The notes under the pieces were generated by a model. The model was not told the DNA's origin and did not search any database. It was given only the letters and a program-made list of their open reading frames with translations. Source: Psychrobacillus soli (lineage in GTDB: Bacteria > Bacillota > Bacilli > Bacillales_A > Planococcaceae). From it: a stretch of DNA of 64,000 nucleotides. The stretch spans positions 1 through 64,000 of the forward strand of contig NZ_VDGG01000019.1 of NCBI RefSeq assembly GCF_006861775.1. Direction: 5' to 3'. The translations under genes and the position numbers were made by a program. Positions 16,072-24,950 of the stretch are shown here, in pieces (within the stretch, counting starts at the first letter, position 1; each line of letters starts with the position of its first letter).

Positions 16072-16373
16072 TAGCTAATTTCTTTTGATGAGATTTTGCT
16101 TATTCTGCTATCCTTACTAGTATAGTTTACATTTATTATCTCTACCTCAGTGTGTAGTAAATGTGCCCCAAATAAGGGTGATAACTTGGTAGCAACCTTT
16201 CCTCCATCGATTACATGCTTGTTTGCCTGAAAAAAATTGGTGCTTAAATCGGTTATATTTTTCTAAGTTAATGAAAGTAATTCTTTACTTTTCCACGGTG
16301 GGAGGTATCCACCAATAACCATATGATTGATTAAATCACCTTCTATATAAGCGCTATGGTCAAAGAGGCAAAA
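16072..16373 (-). pseudogene. Decayed reading frame next to the group II intron end
   Basis: A minus-strand frame reads FCLFDHSAYIEGDLINHMV, then IGGYLPPWKSKELLSLT, a TAG stop, and KNITDLSTNFFQANKHVIDG to a TGA at 16072. Composition is protein-like over about 100 codons with a single in-frame stop and no start or RBS. It does not look like a reverse transcriptase. I do not recognise it. Confidence 0.45.
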
Positions 16374-16414
16374 TTACAACCAAACTCCCTCAATCCTAAT
16401 ATCTCTTATACAAT

Positions 16415-16855
16415 CTAACCCCTATAAACACTATCACATGTTCCAGGTAAGGGTTCATAAAAACAATGTTGTTTATATTGACCAGTAAAAGGCTGATCGT
16501 ACCATGTTGGAGGACATGGACCATATGGATTAAAATACCAAAGCGCATATTTTGCTGGGTGGTCTCGCCAATAATCCAAAGCCTTCTTGGCTAATTTTTT
16601 TTCTACACCTCTTGCTCTTTCATAAAATAAATTACCTTTCTGAACAGCTTCAAAAGAATAATTGCCTCCTTGAACATGATAAATGACATCTGGAATTGAT
16701 CTTAAATCTCTGAAGTCTGTACAATCGGCTTGAACACGATTAACAATTACATTTCCAACATACAACATTCCTTGTTGTCCTTCAGCTTCTGCTTCTGCCC
16801 TCATCATCCTTGCCATTAAGTCAATATCTGAACTTTTGTATTTTACTCTTGGCAT
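16415..16855 (-). CDS. cwlJ: Spore cortex-lytic cell wall hydrolase CwlJ
   Basis: 146 aa, matching the usual CwlJ length of about 140. It shows the SleB/CwlJ hydrolase domain without signal peptide: DLMARMMRAEAEAEGQQGML (the Glu of RAEAE is the likely catalytic residue), VGNVIVNRVQADCTDF, and the C-terminal WYFNPYGPCPPTWYDQPF then KQHCFYEP. CwlJ degrades muramic-lactam-containing cortex during spore germination. The start at 16855 has GGGGTG 5 nt upstream; the longer frame to 16903 has no RBS. In B. subtilis the partner gerQ follows cwlJ, but here the downstream side is relic DNA. Confidence 0.93.
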   Translation of the reverse strand: MPRVKYKSSDIDLMARMMRAEAEAEGQQGMLYVGNVIVNRVQADCTDFRDLRSIPDVIYHVQGGNYSFEAVQKGNLFYERARGVEKKLAKKALDYWRDHPAKYALWYFNPYGPCPPTWYDQPFTGQYKQHCFYEPLPGTCDSVYRG

Positions 16856-16949
16856 TTTTTCACCCCGTATGTATTGTATGAAAAAAAACTCAATTGTTGT
16901 CATTTCTTATAAAATACCGTTTTTTTACTTCGTATTTTCTAACAATATT

Positions 16950-17096
16950 CCCGCAATAATAATACGCAGAGTAGCAAGTGTTCGTGGTGGAGCAGACTGG
17001 AGTCCAAATTTCATTGCAACTGCTCCAGAGGCATATAACAAAGTAAATAATAGACCTAACTACTATCAAAGGAAATTGCTTACTAATCAGTACTAA
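16950..17096 (+). pseudogene. Possible gene fragment upstream of cwlJ
   Basis: The plus frame ends with RRVASVRGGADWSPNFIATA, then PEAYNKVNNRPNYYQRKLLT, a protein-like tail after an implausible hydrophobic lead. There is no RBS or start. It is probably the 3' remnant of a lost gene. Confidence 0.3.
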
Positions 17097-17129
17097 CTCG
17101 CTAAACCCAAATATTATGCGGTTTTTCCA

Positions 17130-17208
17130 CTGTGTGCATCCAGAAAATGGCTTAGGGCAACAAAGGGGTCATTGAAAGCAATCAATTCTATTCGGAGAGC
17201 AACCAAGT
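17130..17208 (-). repeat. 21-bp-period array, family 2 (inverted copy)
   Basis: Cores at about 17132, 17153, 17174 and 17195 are spaced 21 bp apart; the last two read GAAAGCAATCAA and GAGAGCAACCAA. Read backwards the segment aligns along its whole length with 50198-50275, sharing CTGTGTG, AATGG, TTAGGGCAA and AAGCAATCAATTCTATTC in the same order. It lies between cwlJ and the ytnP terminator and has no ORF. Confidence 0.85.
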
Positions 17209-17375
17209 CTTAAAATAATAAGTTTATTTGAAGGGTGACGTTAATGAGTGTTGCGCATTATCCCTAAAATTTGCAGGAATATACATTTTTTCTCCTCTCA
17301 AAATCTTTTATTATCAAACTCTATAGGATAATGGTTTGTTATTTAATGCAGCATTTCAGTTGTAACATTTAATAA
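17209..17375. other. Gene-free spacer
   Basis: I see no coding region or structured RNA motif here. Confidence 0.5.
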
Positions 17376-17414
17376 CAAAAAACGGCTTATGATTATGCAA
17401 TCCATAAGCCGTTT
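17376..17414 (-). terminator. Terminator of ytnP-type gene
   Basis: Minus strand stem ACGGCTTATG / CATAAGCCGT with an 11-nt loop followed by TTTTTTG. Confidence 0.9.
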
Positions 17415-17428
17415 CTATCAAACTATAT

Positions 17429-18280
17429 TCAAAAGACGTTGGTTCTCTCTACTTTATCCACTATTTCTTTTCCATCTTCCGACCATTTCACTAATCGGTA
17501 AAAAGCATCATGATAAAAGCTGAACCAATAATTAGATTGCAATGCTGCGTTTACCCACTTTTCTTTCTCAAAAATAGAAGTCATCGGGTAATCATCGTAA
17601 GCCAATACCCATAGTGGATTTTGATGTGCATTTGTTGGCATTAGGTCCGCCATATGAATAATGGTCTCATCGTTTTGCTTAAACAAAACAATACTATGTC
17701 CATCGCTATGACCACCAGTGTGTATCATTTCAATCCCGTCCACTACTTCTATGGAACCTGAAAACGTCACTACTTGATTTTCTATTGGCTCCCAATTTTC
17801 TTTCCAATATGTATTTTGTGAACGCATATTTGGGTTTCTCATTTCATCCCATTCAACGTCCGATACATAAATTTTAGCATTTGGAAAACTAGAAATAAGC
17901 TGGCCATCTACCCATTTCGTTAATCCACAAGCATGATCAAAATGTAAATGTGTCATGATTACCAGATCGATTTCTTCCGGGAGTACACCAAGTTCCGCTA
18001 AATTGTCTTCCACTTGAGATTGGTCGGTTATCCCATAGTTTCGTAGTTGCTTGTCCGTAAACTTACCGTAACCCAGTCCAGCTTCTAGTAAAATTTTTTG
18101 TCCGTTGTACTGGATGAATAGTGGATCGGATGGTAATTCGATTTGATTCTTTTCGTTGACTGGATATTTCTTTTCCCATAAGGCTTTTGGTACAACCCCA
18201 AACATGGCACCCCCGTCCATGTGTGTGGTTCCACCTTTTAACCAAGTTAAAGACATGTCGTGAAATTGAAACGTATCCAT
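17429..18280 (-). CDS. ytnP: Metallo-beta-lactamase-fold hydrolase, AHL-lactonase homologue YtnP
   Basis: 283 aa. The HxHxDH metal motif reads [10 protein letters not shown] (about 110-119); later metal ligands are in [11 protein letters not shown]-like and MADL segments ([12 protein letters not shown], then IIHMADLMP). The start [20 protein letters not shown] and [15 protein letters not shown] closely resemble B. subtilis YtnP, which hydrolyses acyl-homoserine lactones. It should be a cytoplasmic lactone hydrolase; the native substrate is unproven. It follows trmB by 16 bp with AGGGGAC as RBS, probably co-transcribed, and ends at a strong terminator. Confidence 0.9.
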   Translation of the reverse strand: MDTFQFHDMSLTWLKGGTTHMDGGAMFGVVPKALWEKKYPVNEKNQIELPSDPLFIQYNGQKILLEAGLGYGKFTDKQLRNYGITDQSQVEDNLAELGVLPEEIDLVIMTHLHFDHACGLTKWVDGQLISSFPNAKIYVSDVEWDEMRNPNMRSQNTYWKENWEPIENQVVTFSGSIEVVDGIEMIHTGGHSDGHSIVLFKQNDETIIHMADLMPTNAHQNPLWVLAYDDYPMTSIFEKEKWVNAALQSNYWFSFYHDAFYRLVKWSEDGKEIVDKVERTNVF

Positions 18281-18296
18281 TCTCCCAAGTCCCCTT

Positions 18297-18938
18297 TTAT
18301 ACGAATTTTGCTTCTACTCGATAAATCGGCTGTCCTTTTGCAGAAAACTTCTCTTCATATTCCGTCATAATATTATCTTCCGGCATATTTACGTGCAAAT
18401 CGAGCGAAACATCTTTTATTAACATACCATAAGCCGACATACTAATTAAAGAATACTCAAATAATCCACGGTTATCTGTTTTAAAATGGATTTCGGCATT
18501 ATCGACTAGAATTGATTCATACAGTTCCAAAAATCCTTCATGTGTTAATCTTCTTTTCGCATGTCTAATTTTTGGCCATGGATCAGAGAAATTCAAATAG
18601 ACGCGGTCTACATCGTTTTTCTCAAAATACTTTGCCAAATCTGCTCCATTCACTTTTAATAGACGTAAATTTGGCGGCGATCCTGCAGCTATTGCATTCT
18701 CAAGTGCCGAAACTATCACACTATCATATAACTCAATGCCAATATAATTAATATGTGGATTTTGCTTTGCCATCCCAGTGATAAATTGACCTTTTCCTGT
18801 TCCGACTTCAATATGGAGAGGATGATCATTTTTAAACTCCTTGTCCCAATTTCCTTTTAATGCTTCTGGGTTTGGTATTACTATTTCAGGGTGGCTATTT
18901 ATAAATTCCTCTGCCCATGGTTTATGTCTTAACCTCAT
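18297..18938 (-). CDS. trmB: tRNA (guanine(46)-N7)-methyltransferase
   Basis: 213 aa, the usual length. It starts [20 protein letters not shown], characteristic of Firmicute TrmB. The SAM-binding motif is [16 protein letters not shown] (about 45-60), followed by the catalytic-site block [20 protein letters not shown] (about 113-132). It forms m7G46 in the variable loop of tRNAs. It lies 4 bp after the lipid-kinase gene and before ytnP, the conserved Bacillus order. Confidence 0.96.
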   Translation of the reverse strand: MRLRHKPWAEEFINSHPEIVIPNPEALKGNWDKEFKNDHPLHIEVGTGKGQFITGMAKQNPHINYIGIELYDSVIVSALENAIAAGSPPNLRLLKVNGADLAKYFEKNDVDRVYLNFSDPWPKIRHAKRRLTHEGFLELYESILVDNAEIHFKTDNRGLFEYSLISMSAYGMLIKDVSLDLHVNMPEDNIMTEYEEKFSAKGQPIYRVEAKFV

Positions 18939-18942
18939 TACG

Positions 18943-19881
18943 TTAAACTCCTTTTTCTGTGTGTTTTGCTAAGTTCCAAGCTTTTGGTATGACGGAAAAT
19001 GAATACGCGTGATTTTCATCTGTTATACAAGAAAATTCCCCGTCTACATGTCCATAAACCTCGTCATGCATAGTTATTGTATAATTTTTTGCTTGAAATT
19101 GTATGACCTCTTTATACTTTGTATGTTTTCCAAAAAACACTGTACCAAATATAAATAATAATTTCCATCTGGCTAAATTGTATACGACTGTCATTTCAAT
19201 TAGTTGGTCATCTGGTTTGGACGAAGGGGATATTTTCATTCCTCCACCAAAGTATGGCTGATTGCATACAACGATGAACCAAACATCGTCATACGTTACC
19301 ACTTCTTCATCTTTATGTAAAGTGAAAGAAAATCGCTTAAAAGTAAATAATTCTTTGATCAGGTACAAAATGTATGTTAACTTTCCTAAGCCAAATGTAT
19401 TTAATCGCTTTTTCCATTTGGAATGATTGACGGAATAAGCTACTTTCGCGTCAAATCCAAAACCCGCATTATTGACAACCTCATACTGATGTTGACCAGT
19501 ATCTAACAAAGCTAAATCCATTTTTACAGATGCATAAGTGCTATGTACATAACAATCTAATTGCTCTACCGTTTGAAAAACAGAAAATGTTCGGCCGAAA
19601 TCATTTCCACTACCCGCAGAAATAACACCAACATGAACATGATTATATCCTGTAATTCCAACGATTATTTCGTGGATCGTACCATCACCCCCAACAGCGA
19701 CGATCAACAAGTCGTCATCAGTTGATATTGCATGATTTCTAGCAATTTCTATAGCATGTCCACTTCGTTCCGTTATCATATACGTATATTGAAAAGTAAT
19801 TGCTTCTTTCCATTTCTTCCAAATCTTTTTTCCACGTCCATTACCTGCATGCTCGTTTACGATAAAAACTACGTTATTCAT
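18943..19881 (-). CDS. ytlR: Diacylglycerol/lipid kinase family protein YtlR
   Basis: 312 aa. The catalytic DAGK domain shows [18 protein letters not shown] at the N terminus, the nucleotide-binding motif [13 protein letters not shown] (about 60-72) and [13 protein letters not shown] (about 85-98). The C-terminal beta domain ends [15 protein letters not shown], where Asp residues contribute to the site. It should phosphorylate a lipid at the membrane; the precise substrate is unknown. It overlaps the end of the ytlQ-type gene by 8 bp, indicating translational coupling. Confidence 0.88.
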   Translation of the reverse strand: MNNVVFIVNEHAGNGRGKKIWKKWKEAITFQYTYMITERSGHAIEIARNHAISTDDDLLIVAVGGDGTIHEIIVGITGYNHVHVGVISAGSGNDFGRTFSVFQTVEQLDCYVHSTYASVKMDLALLDTGQHQYEVVNNAGFGFDAKVAYSVNHSKWKKRLNTFGLGKLTYILYLIKELFTFKRFSFTLHKDEEVVTYDDVWFIVVCNQPYFGGGMKISPSSKPDDQLIEMTVVYNLARWKLLFIFGTVFFGKHTKYKEVIQFQAKNYTITMHDEVYGHVDGEFSCITDENHAYSFSVIPKAWNLAKHTEKGV

Positions 19882-20857
19882 CGTTCTCCTCGCTATCTAG
19901 ATCCCAAGAAGATCTCGAATAAGAAGTAGTTTGCACTAAATCCAAAATTGCTTGTGCGGCTTTAAATTGCATATGTTTCATAGGGGAAAGAGAGTTTTTT
20001 AAGGATAATAACCACTCTGCATATGTCCTGCTATCGATAAACTGTACATTATAAGAAGAACCAGGATAGTCGATATATCCATTTCTTGAAAGAATCACTT
20101 TTCTAATCGGTAAATCTATTTCTTCCTTTTTAAAAACTTGCAATAAGATGGATTCCATACGATTGATATTAATCATCGGACTTAATACTTTTTTCTCTTC
20201 TTTTCCACTTTTTTTAAGCCAAAACCGGTCACCACTTCCGATGAATGCATCTAAGTTTTGTGCTTCTAGCATGACAATACAAACGATTTCAGTTGGCAAA
20301 ACAAGCATAATATCTAACTCAATCGGTGCTTTTTTTAGCTTTAAAATCGGATAATAAAACAAAAAATAATTGTCCGGCAAGCTTTGCATAAACGTTCTCA
20401 ACAACGTATCACGCATAAATTTGGGATCCACATACGATTTTTCGCGTAAAGTAGAACTGGCCCATTTTAATTGAAAATGGAAAAGCTGATCTAAATACAT
20501 TCTTTTTAACTCTTCTTTCGTTTGCGGCTCATAAACAATTTTGGGTTCAAAAAAAAGTGGTATAGGCTCATCCGGAATATTATCGATGTCCTCTATTTCG
20601 CTATTCTCCCATGTTTCTTCTACCGCACTTTCCTCTTTATTGCGATTAAATAGCTTGGAAAAAATAGATTTTTTCTCCGGTTCTTCTATTACTTCCTCTT
20701 CCGTTTCTTCCCAAGTATTATTGAAAGCCCCTTTTTCAAACGCTTCTTTCGTTCGTTCCCATTGTTGCTTTTTCAATCGAACGAATTGAGTTGGGTATCT
20801 CGCTAAATCTTTTTCGTAGCGGGAGACATAATCTTGTAATTTCACTAATTGAGCCAT
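19874..20857 (-). CDS. ytlQ: Conserved protein YtlQ, possible NERD-like domain
   Basis: 327 aa from the ATG at 20857, which has AGGAGG 9 nt upstream. A longer frame would run into thpR. The N-terminal third is polar and Glu-rich (about 50-100, including ETEEEVIEEPEKKS), consistent with a disordered linker. The C-terminal half (IELDIMLVLPTEIVCIVMLEAQ, then FWLKKSGKE) resembles the NERD nuclease-related fold with an acidic core, but catalytic residues are uncertain. Position between thpR and ytlR matches ytlQ in B. subtilis. No biochemical role is established to my knowledge. Confidence 0.75.
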   Translation of the reverse strand: MAQLVKLQDYVSRYEKDLARYPTQFVRLKKQQWERTKEAFEKGAFNNTWEETEEEVIEEPEKKSIFSKLFNRNKEESAVEETWENSEIEDIDNIPDEPIPLFFEPKIVYEPQTKEELKRMYLDQLFHFQLKWASSTLREKSYVDPKFMRDTLLRTFMQSLPDNYFLFYYPILKLKKAPIELDIMLVLPTEIVCIVMLEAQNLDAFIGSGDRFWLKKSGKEEKKVLSPMININRMESILLQVFKKEEIDLPIRKVILSRNGYIDYPGSSYNVQFIDSRTYAEWLLSLKNSLSPMKHMQFKAAQAILDLVQTTSYSRSSWDLDSEENDE

Positions 20858-20858
20858 T

Positions 20859-21401
20859 TTACAGCCTCCTACACTGTATGGAATCAATTGCCTCATAGCG
20901 AGGGATTTGATCATTGTTTATTTGGAAAACGGAGAAATGAGAAACGTCGAAACTCATCTTTGGTAATTGAAAATCCTTTGTATGCAAGTCATTCGCTGCT
21001 GCCCATTTTTTAGCGATAGTAATATGAGCGTGGAAATCTTTTGTGTTCGTTATCTCCATCACTTTAGATAATTGCTGTACAATTTCATGTTGTAAGAAAT
21101 ATAAAGGATTACTATTTTCTAGCGCTGTATAGACTACTCGAGGTGTTTGTTCATTTCCAAAATGGGATAAGCCACTTGTCGTTAGTTCAAACGTTTCCCA
21201 CTGAATGTCTCGTAAACATTGCATAATGGATGTTAGAATAGTTTGCTCCACATGCCCTAAGTAAAAGAGCGTGATATGCAAATCTTGTGCAGCTGGTAGT
21301 ATCTTATGTGTTTCATGTACATTTGTATTTTCACGCTCTTTTACGATACCTTTTGCAATAGGATCGGGAACTTTTATACCGATAAAATAATGCTGTTTCA
21401 T
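20859..21401 (-). CDS. thpR: RNA 2',3'-cyclic phosphodiesterase
   Basis: 180 aa, usual length for the 2H phosphoesterase LigT/ThpR family. The two catalytic HxTx motifs are seen: HITLFYLG (about 42-49) and HITIAKK (about 127-133). The protein begins KQHYFIGIKVPDP, typical for the family. It hydrolyses 2',3'-cyclic phosphates at RNA ends. It overlaps dat by 4 bp (ATGA), indicating coupled translation, and it is followed by the ytlQ-type gene. Confidence 0.93.
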   Translation of the reverse strand: MKQHYFIGIKVPDPIAKGIVKERENTNVHETHKILPAAQDLHITLFYLGHVEQTILTSIMQCLRDIQWETFELTTSGLSHFGNEQTPRVVYTALENSNPLYFLQHEIVQQLSKVMEITNTKDFHAHITIAKKWAAANDLHTKDFQLPKMSFDVSHFSVFQINNDQIPRYEAIDSIQCRRL

Positions 21402-22249
21402 AATCCTATGGACGATGGGATTTTTTGTTCAAATGCTTGTTGTAGTTTTACAGTCCATTCCCCACGTTTACCATTTCCAATGTGTTGACCATCAATTGAA
21501 ATGATTGGCATTACTTCTGTACTTGTAGAAGACATAATCATTTCGTCCATTGCTAGTGCTTGTTCTTTTGTGAACGCCTCTTCGACTACTTCTAAACCTA
21601 CTTCTGCACAGCAATCCAAAATTACTTTTCTTGTAATGCCGTTCAATATTAAATTATTTACAGGATGCGTATATAAGACGCCATCTTTAATACCATACAC
21701 ATTAGAAGAAGAGCCTTCTGTAATAATTTCTCCGCGATGCTGGATTGCTTCGTAGCAGTCTTTACTAATTGCCTCTTGTTTTGCAAGAACATTCCCAAGT
21801 AAGTTTAAGGACTTAATATCACAACGAAGCCAGCGAATATCTTCTACAAAACAAGCTTTTACTCCGTTTTCCAGTTGTGTTAGTGGTCGAGATGTTTCTT
21901 TTGTATAGGCTGTTAGGACAGATTCCACTTCAGGTGTTGGGAAGTTATGTTGTCTTGGACTTGTACCCCTTGTTACTTGTAAATAAATTTGACCATTTTC
22001 TACTTCGTTTGTCTCGATTAAATCATGAATCATTTTATGCATAACATCTTTTGTGTACGGAATGACTAACTGTATTTTATCTGCACTTGCATATAAACGA
22101 TCAATATGTTCCTCTGCCGTAAATACGTTGCTATTATAAATTTTGATCACTTCATAAATACCATCCCCAAATTGATAACCACGGTCTTCGTATCCAATTT
22201 TCACTTCTTCTTCATTTATGATTTCGTTATTCCATAATATTTTAGCCAT
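21398..22249 (-). CDS. dat: D-alanine/D-amino acid aminotransferase
   Basis: 283 aa, standard length for the class IV PLP enzyme. Family signatures are ERGYQFGDGIYEV-like DRGYQFGDGIYEVIKIYN (about 21-38), the PLP lysine in CDIKSLNLLGNVLAKQ (about 142-157), and EGSSSNVYGIKDG. It exchanges amino groups between D-amino acids and 2-oxoacids and supplies D-Glu/D-Ala for peptidoglycan. It shares one base with the pepV stop codon and overlaps thpR by 4 bp, so pepV-dat-thpR-ytlQ-ytlR-trmB-ytnP probably form one transcript. Confidence 0.95.
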   Translation of the reverse strand: MAKILWNNEIINEEEVKIGYEDRGYQFGDGIYEVIKIYNSNVFTAEEHIDRLYASADKIQLVIPYTKDVMHKMIHDLIETNEVENGQIYLQVTRGTSPRQHNFPTPEVESVLTAYTKETSRPLTQLENGVKACFVEDIRWLRCDIKSLNLLGNVLAKQEAISKDCYEAIQHRGEIITEGSSSNVYGIKDGVLYTHPVNNLILNGITRKVILDCCAEVGLEVVEEAFTKEQALAMDEMIMSSTSTEVMPIISIDGQHIGNGKRGEWTVKLQQAFEQKIPSSIGL

Positions 22250-23658
22250 TATTGTCCACCTGCTTCTGAAGTTTTACTTGCTAGTTCTACAATTGCATCT
22301 GCGTAAATTGCTGTTGCTTTTATCAAATCTTCTATATCTACATATTCATCTACTTGGTGTGCTACATCTTTTCTGCCTGGGAAAAGCATACCGAATGCAA
22401 CTCCTTTATCAAGTACGCGGGCGTATGTCCCTCCACCAATAGATAGAAGTTTTGCTTCTTCTCCAGTATTTCTTTCGTATACCTTTTGCAATGTTTTGAT
22501 CAGCTCATCATTTTCATCGACATAATGTGGAGTAGAATTCGTACCTAAATCTAATGTAATGCCCATTTGTTGTAGCACTTCTCGGCAAGCAGCAAGTTTT
22601 TCTTCAAAAGGATACGTTACAGAATAGCGCATACTTACTTGCGTACATGATCCTTGTTCTGGTGCATAATGGATAACACCAGGATTAAGTGTTGTATCTC
22701 CTGAGACGTCGTCGGTAAAGTTAAGCGCAAGGGCATGTCCTCTGCTATCTGCTCCAAAACCTTCCACCAAAAAGTCTACAAAAGCTTTTGAATGGGCTGT
22801 TAAATTGATCGTTTGTAAGAATTTCGCCAGTAAAATGGCTGCATTTACCCCTTCATCCGGTTCCATCGCATGTGCAGATTTTCCGTGTACTAATACTTTT
22901 ACCATAGAGCCTTGTGGTGCAACTTCACCTGTAATCCCATGACTACTTGCAAACGCATCGAATTTTTCTTTAATCGTGATAAGCCCTCCAAAAACGAATG
23001 CAAATGCCTCATCTGGCACCATATTTGTACGCTTTCCTGCTTGGAAAAACTGGATCGTTTCTGTCTCAGATGAACCTGTTTGTGTAAATATTAAATTCGC
23101 AATTCCTTTTTCTGCATTAATGATCGGGAAATCTGCATCTGGTGCAAATCCAATTGTCGGCATTTGTTCTTTTTGAAAATAGCGATCCACACAACGGAAT
23201 CCACTTTCTTCGTCCGTTCCAATAATCATGCGCACTTTTTTAGAAAGTTCAATGCCAGACGCTTTTACTAATTTCATCGCCATCCATGCAGCTATTGTTG
23301 GTCCTTTGTCGTCAATTGCTCCCCGACCATATATACGATCATCTGCAACAACCCCTTCAAAAGGAGGATATGTCCAACCTGTTCCTTCTGGTACGACATC
23401 TACATGACAAAGAATACCGAGAATTTCTTCTCCATCTCCCATTTCAATATGACCAGCCATATTATCTATATTTTTTGTTGTAAATCCGGCTTTTTCTCCT
23501 TCTTCCAGCATATGTTGTAAAGCTTCTAAAGGTTTTGGACCAAAAGGCATTTCGTCTGTTGCCAGTTCTTTTTGTAGGACACTTGGGATTTGAATAAGCT
23601 GTTTTAATTCTGCAATTAGTTCTTCTTTCTTTTCTTCTGCTAGTTTTAACCAGTTCAT
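22249..23658 (-). CDS. pepV: Dipeptidase PepV (M20 family)
   Basis: 469 aa. The start ATG at 23658 has GGAGGAG 8 nt upstream. Metal-binding motifs of M20A are visible: GILCHVDVVPEGTGW (about 85-99), IYGRGAIDDKGP, the catalytic Glu in IIGTDEESGFRC, and the late His in FPGRKDVAHQVDEY. The dimer-replacing lid domain typical of PepV lies at about 180-380. It hydrolyses dipeptides in the cytoplasm, including beta-alanyl or D-containing ones in the family. Its position just before dat matches ytjP in B. subtilis. Confidence 0.94.
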   Translation of the reverse strand: MNWLKLAEEKKEELIAELKQLIQIPSVLQKELATDEMPFGPKPLEALQHMLEEGEKAGFTTKNIDNMAGHIEMGDGEEILGILCHVDVVPEGTGWTYPPFEGVVADDRIYGRGAIDDKGPTIAAWMAMKLVKASGIELSKKVRMIIGTDEESGFRCVDRYFQKEQMPTIGFAPDADFPIINAEKGIANLIFTQTGSSETETIQFFQAGKRTNMVPDEAFAFVFGGLITIKEKFDAFASSHGITGEVAPQGSMVKVLVHGKSAHAMEPDEGVNAAILLAKFLQTINLTAHSKAFVDFLVEGFGADSRGHALALNFTDDVSGDTTLNPGVIHYAPEQGSCTQVSMRYSVTYPFEEKLAACREVLQQMGITLDLGTNSTPHYVDENDELIKTLQKVYERNTGEEAKLLSIGGGTYARVLDKGVAFGMLFPGRKDVAHQVDEYVDIEDLIKATAIYADAIVELASKTSEAGGQ

Positions 23659-23959
23659 AAGAAAATCTCCTCCGCTATTCATATATATAGCTATTTTACA
23701 CTTATTTTGATCGAACGTCTTTGAAAATAATTATAGCTGCGTAAAAAGCCTGTACTTTCAGATTTCCATGTAAAACATTTGTAAATTAATTGATTTTGAT
23801 AGAAATTAGAGAGAATATCTACTATAATTAAATTGTCAGATAATACGACTGACCACCAATATAGTAAAGGGGCTGTAAATTGCAATTATTTAGTTGCTTT
23901 TCACCCATGTCGTCCGCTAGTCTAGCCAAGAGATATGATGATGAAGGAGTGGTTGACTT

Positions 23960-24181
23960 ATGAAACCTACTACTGATCGGATGCTCAATCGAATTAAAGA
24001 CATGTACATGTTCATCCGAGATAACGGAACTGTTACAACACAAGACTTGGTCGATGAATTTGGTATCACTCCTCGCACGATTCAGCGAGATTTGAATGTG
24101 CTTGCTTTCAATGACTTAGTTATTAGTCCAACAAGAGGCAAATGGACCACGACGAACAAACGCGTTAAATTGACATCTTAG
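23960..24181 (+). CDS. ytzE: Small DeoR-type helix-turn-helix protein YtzE
   Basis: 73 aa consisting of a single DeoR/GntR-like winged helix: MLNRIKDMYMFIRDNGTVTT, then DLVDEFGITPRTIQRDLNVL (recognition helix). There is no effector domain. RBS AAGGAG lies 8 nt before the ATG. It is divergent from pepV, as in B. subtilis. It probably regulates transcription, targets unknown. A terminator shared with the convergent pseudouridine synthase gene follows. Confidence 0.88.
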   Translation: MKPTTDRMLNRIKDMYMFIRDNGTVTTQDLVDEFGITPRTIQRDLNVLAFNDLVISPTRGKWTTTNKRVKLTS

Positions 24182-24196
24182 ATACGAACAATATGA

Positions 24197-24238
24197 AAAG
24201 AATGACCATGCTCAATATTTAAGCGAGGTCATTCTTTT
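24197..24238. terminator. Bidirectional terminator between ytzE and ytzG
   Basis: Stem AAAGAATGACC / GGTCATTCTTT with a 19-nt loop. It overlaps the last codons of the minus-strand gene. Confidence 0.85.
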
Positions 24239-24941
24239 GCTGTAATTGCTCTAATTCTTCTCCTGTTAATTCCCTATATGCACCTTCTGCAAGTGAATGA
24301 TCTAGCTTAAGCGTACCCATTGAGAGTCTTTTTAAGTAAACTACCTTTTTTCCTACCCCTTCAAACATTCTTTTCACTTGATGAAATTTACCTTCTGTAA
24401 TCGTTAATTCAATCTCTGAAATGGGCCCACTAGTTAAAATATGCAGTATTCCGGGTTTTGTATGATAACCATCATCTAATGTAATGCCATTTTTAAAAGC
24501 CTCTACATCTGACTCGTTTACAATCCCTTGCACTTTGGCAAAATATACTTTTGGGACATCTTTGTTTGGCGATAATAGACGATGCGTTAAAGCACCATCA
24601 TTTGTAAGTAACAGTAATCCTACCGTATCCTTATCCAGTCGTCCAACTGGATAAGGCTCGAAATGTCTTACATCATCGTCCAATAAATCAATAACAGTCT
24701 TATCTCTTGTATCTTCCGTTGCAGAAACTACCCCTGCTGGTTTATTTAACATTAAATAAACGAACTGTTTATATTCTACCACTTCCCCGTACACGGATAC
24801 TCGGTCATCATGCTCATTGACATGCATCGAACTGTCCTTTACGGTGACTCCATTTACTTGAATTGCCTTTGATTTGATTAACATTTTAACTTCTCTTCTT
24901 GTCCCAAAACCCGTATGAGCTAAAAATTTATCTAATCGCAT
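24219..24941 (-). CDS. ytzG: Pseudouridine synthase, RsuA family (YtzG-like)
   Basis: 240 aa. An S4 RNA-binding domain occupies about 1-58 (MRLDKFLAHTGFGTRREVK). The catalytic domain follows, with LNKPAGVVSATED and the catalytic Asp in PVGRLDKDTVGLLLLTNDG (about 98-116). FHQVKRMFEGVGKKVVYLKR near 190-210 is the third family motif. It converts a uridine in 16S rRNA (U516 in the E. coli RsuA) to pseudouridine. It lies 9 bp after the flippase gene, the same order as in B. subtilis. Confidence 0.93.
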   Translation of the reverse strand: MRLDKFLAHTGFGTRREVKMLIKSKAIQVNGVTVKDSSMHVNEHDDRVSVYGEVVEYKQFVYLMLNKPAGVVSATEDTRDKTVIDLLDDDVRHFEPYPVGRLDKDTVGLLLLTNDGALTHRLLSPNKDVPKVYFAKVQGIVNESDVEAFKNGITLDDGYHTKPGILHILTSGPISEIELTITEGKFHQVKRMFEGVGKKVVYLKRLSMGTLKLDHSLAEGAYRELTGEELEQLQQKNDLA

Positions 24942-24950
24942 ATCGTTCTC

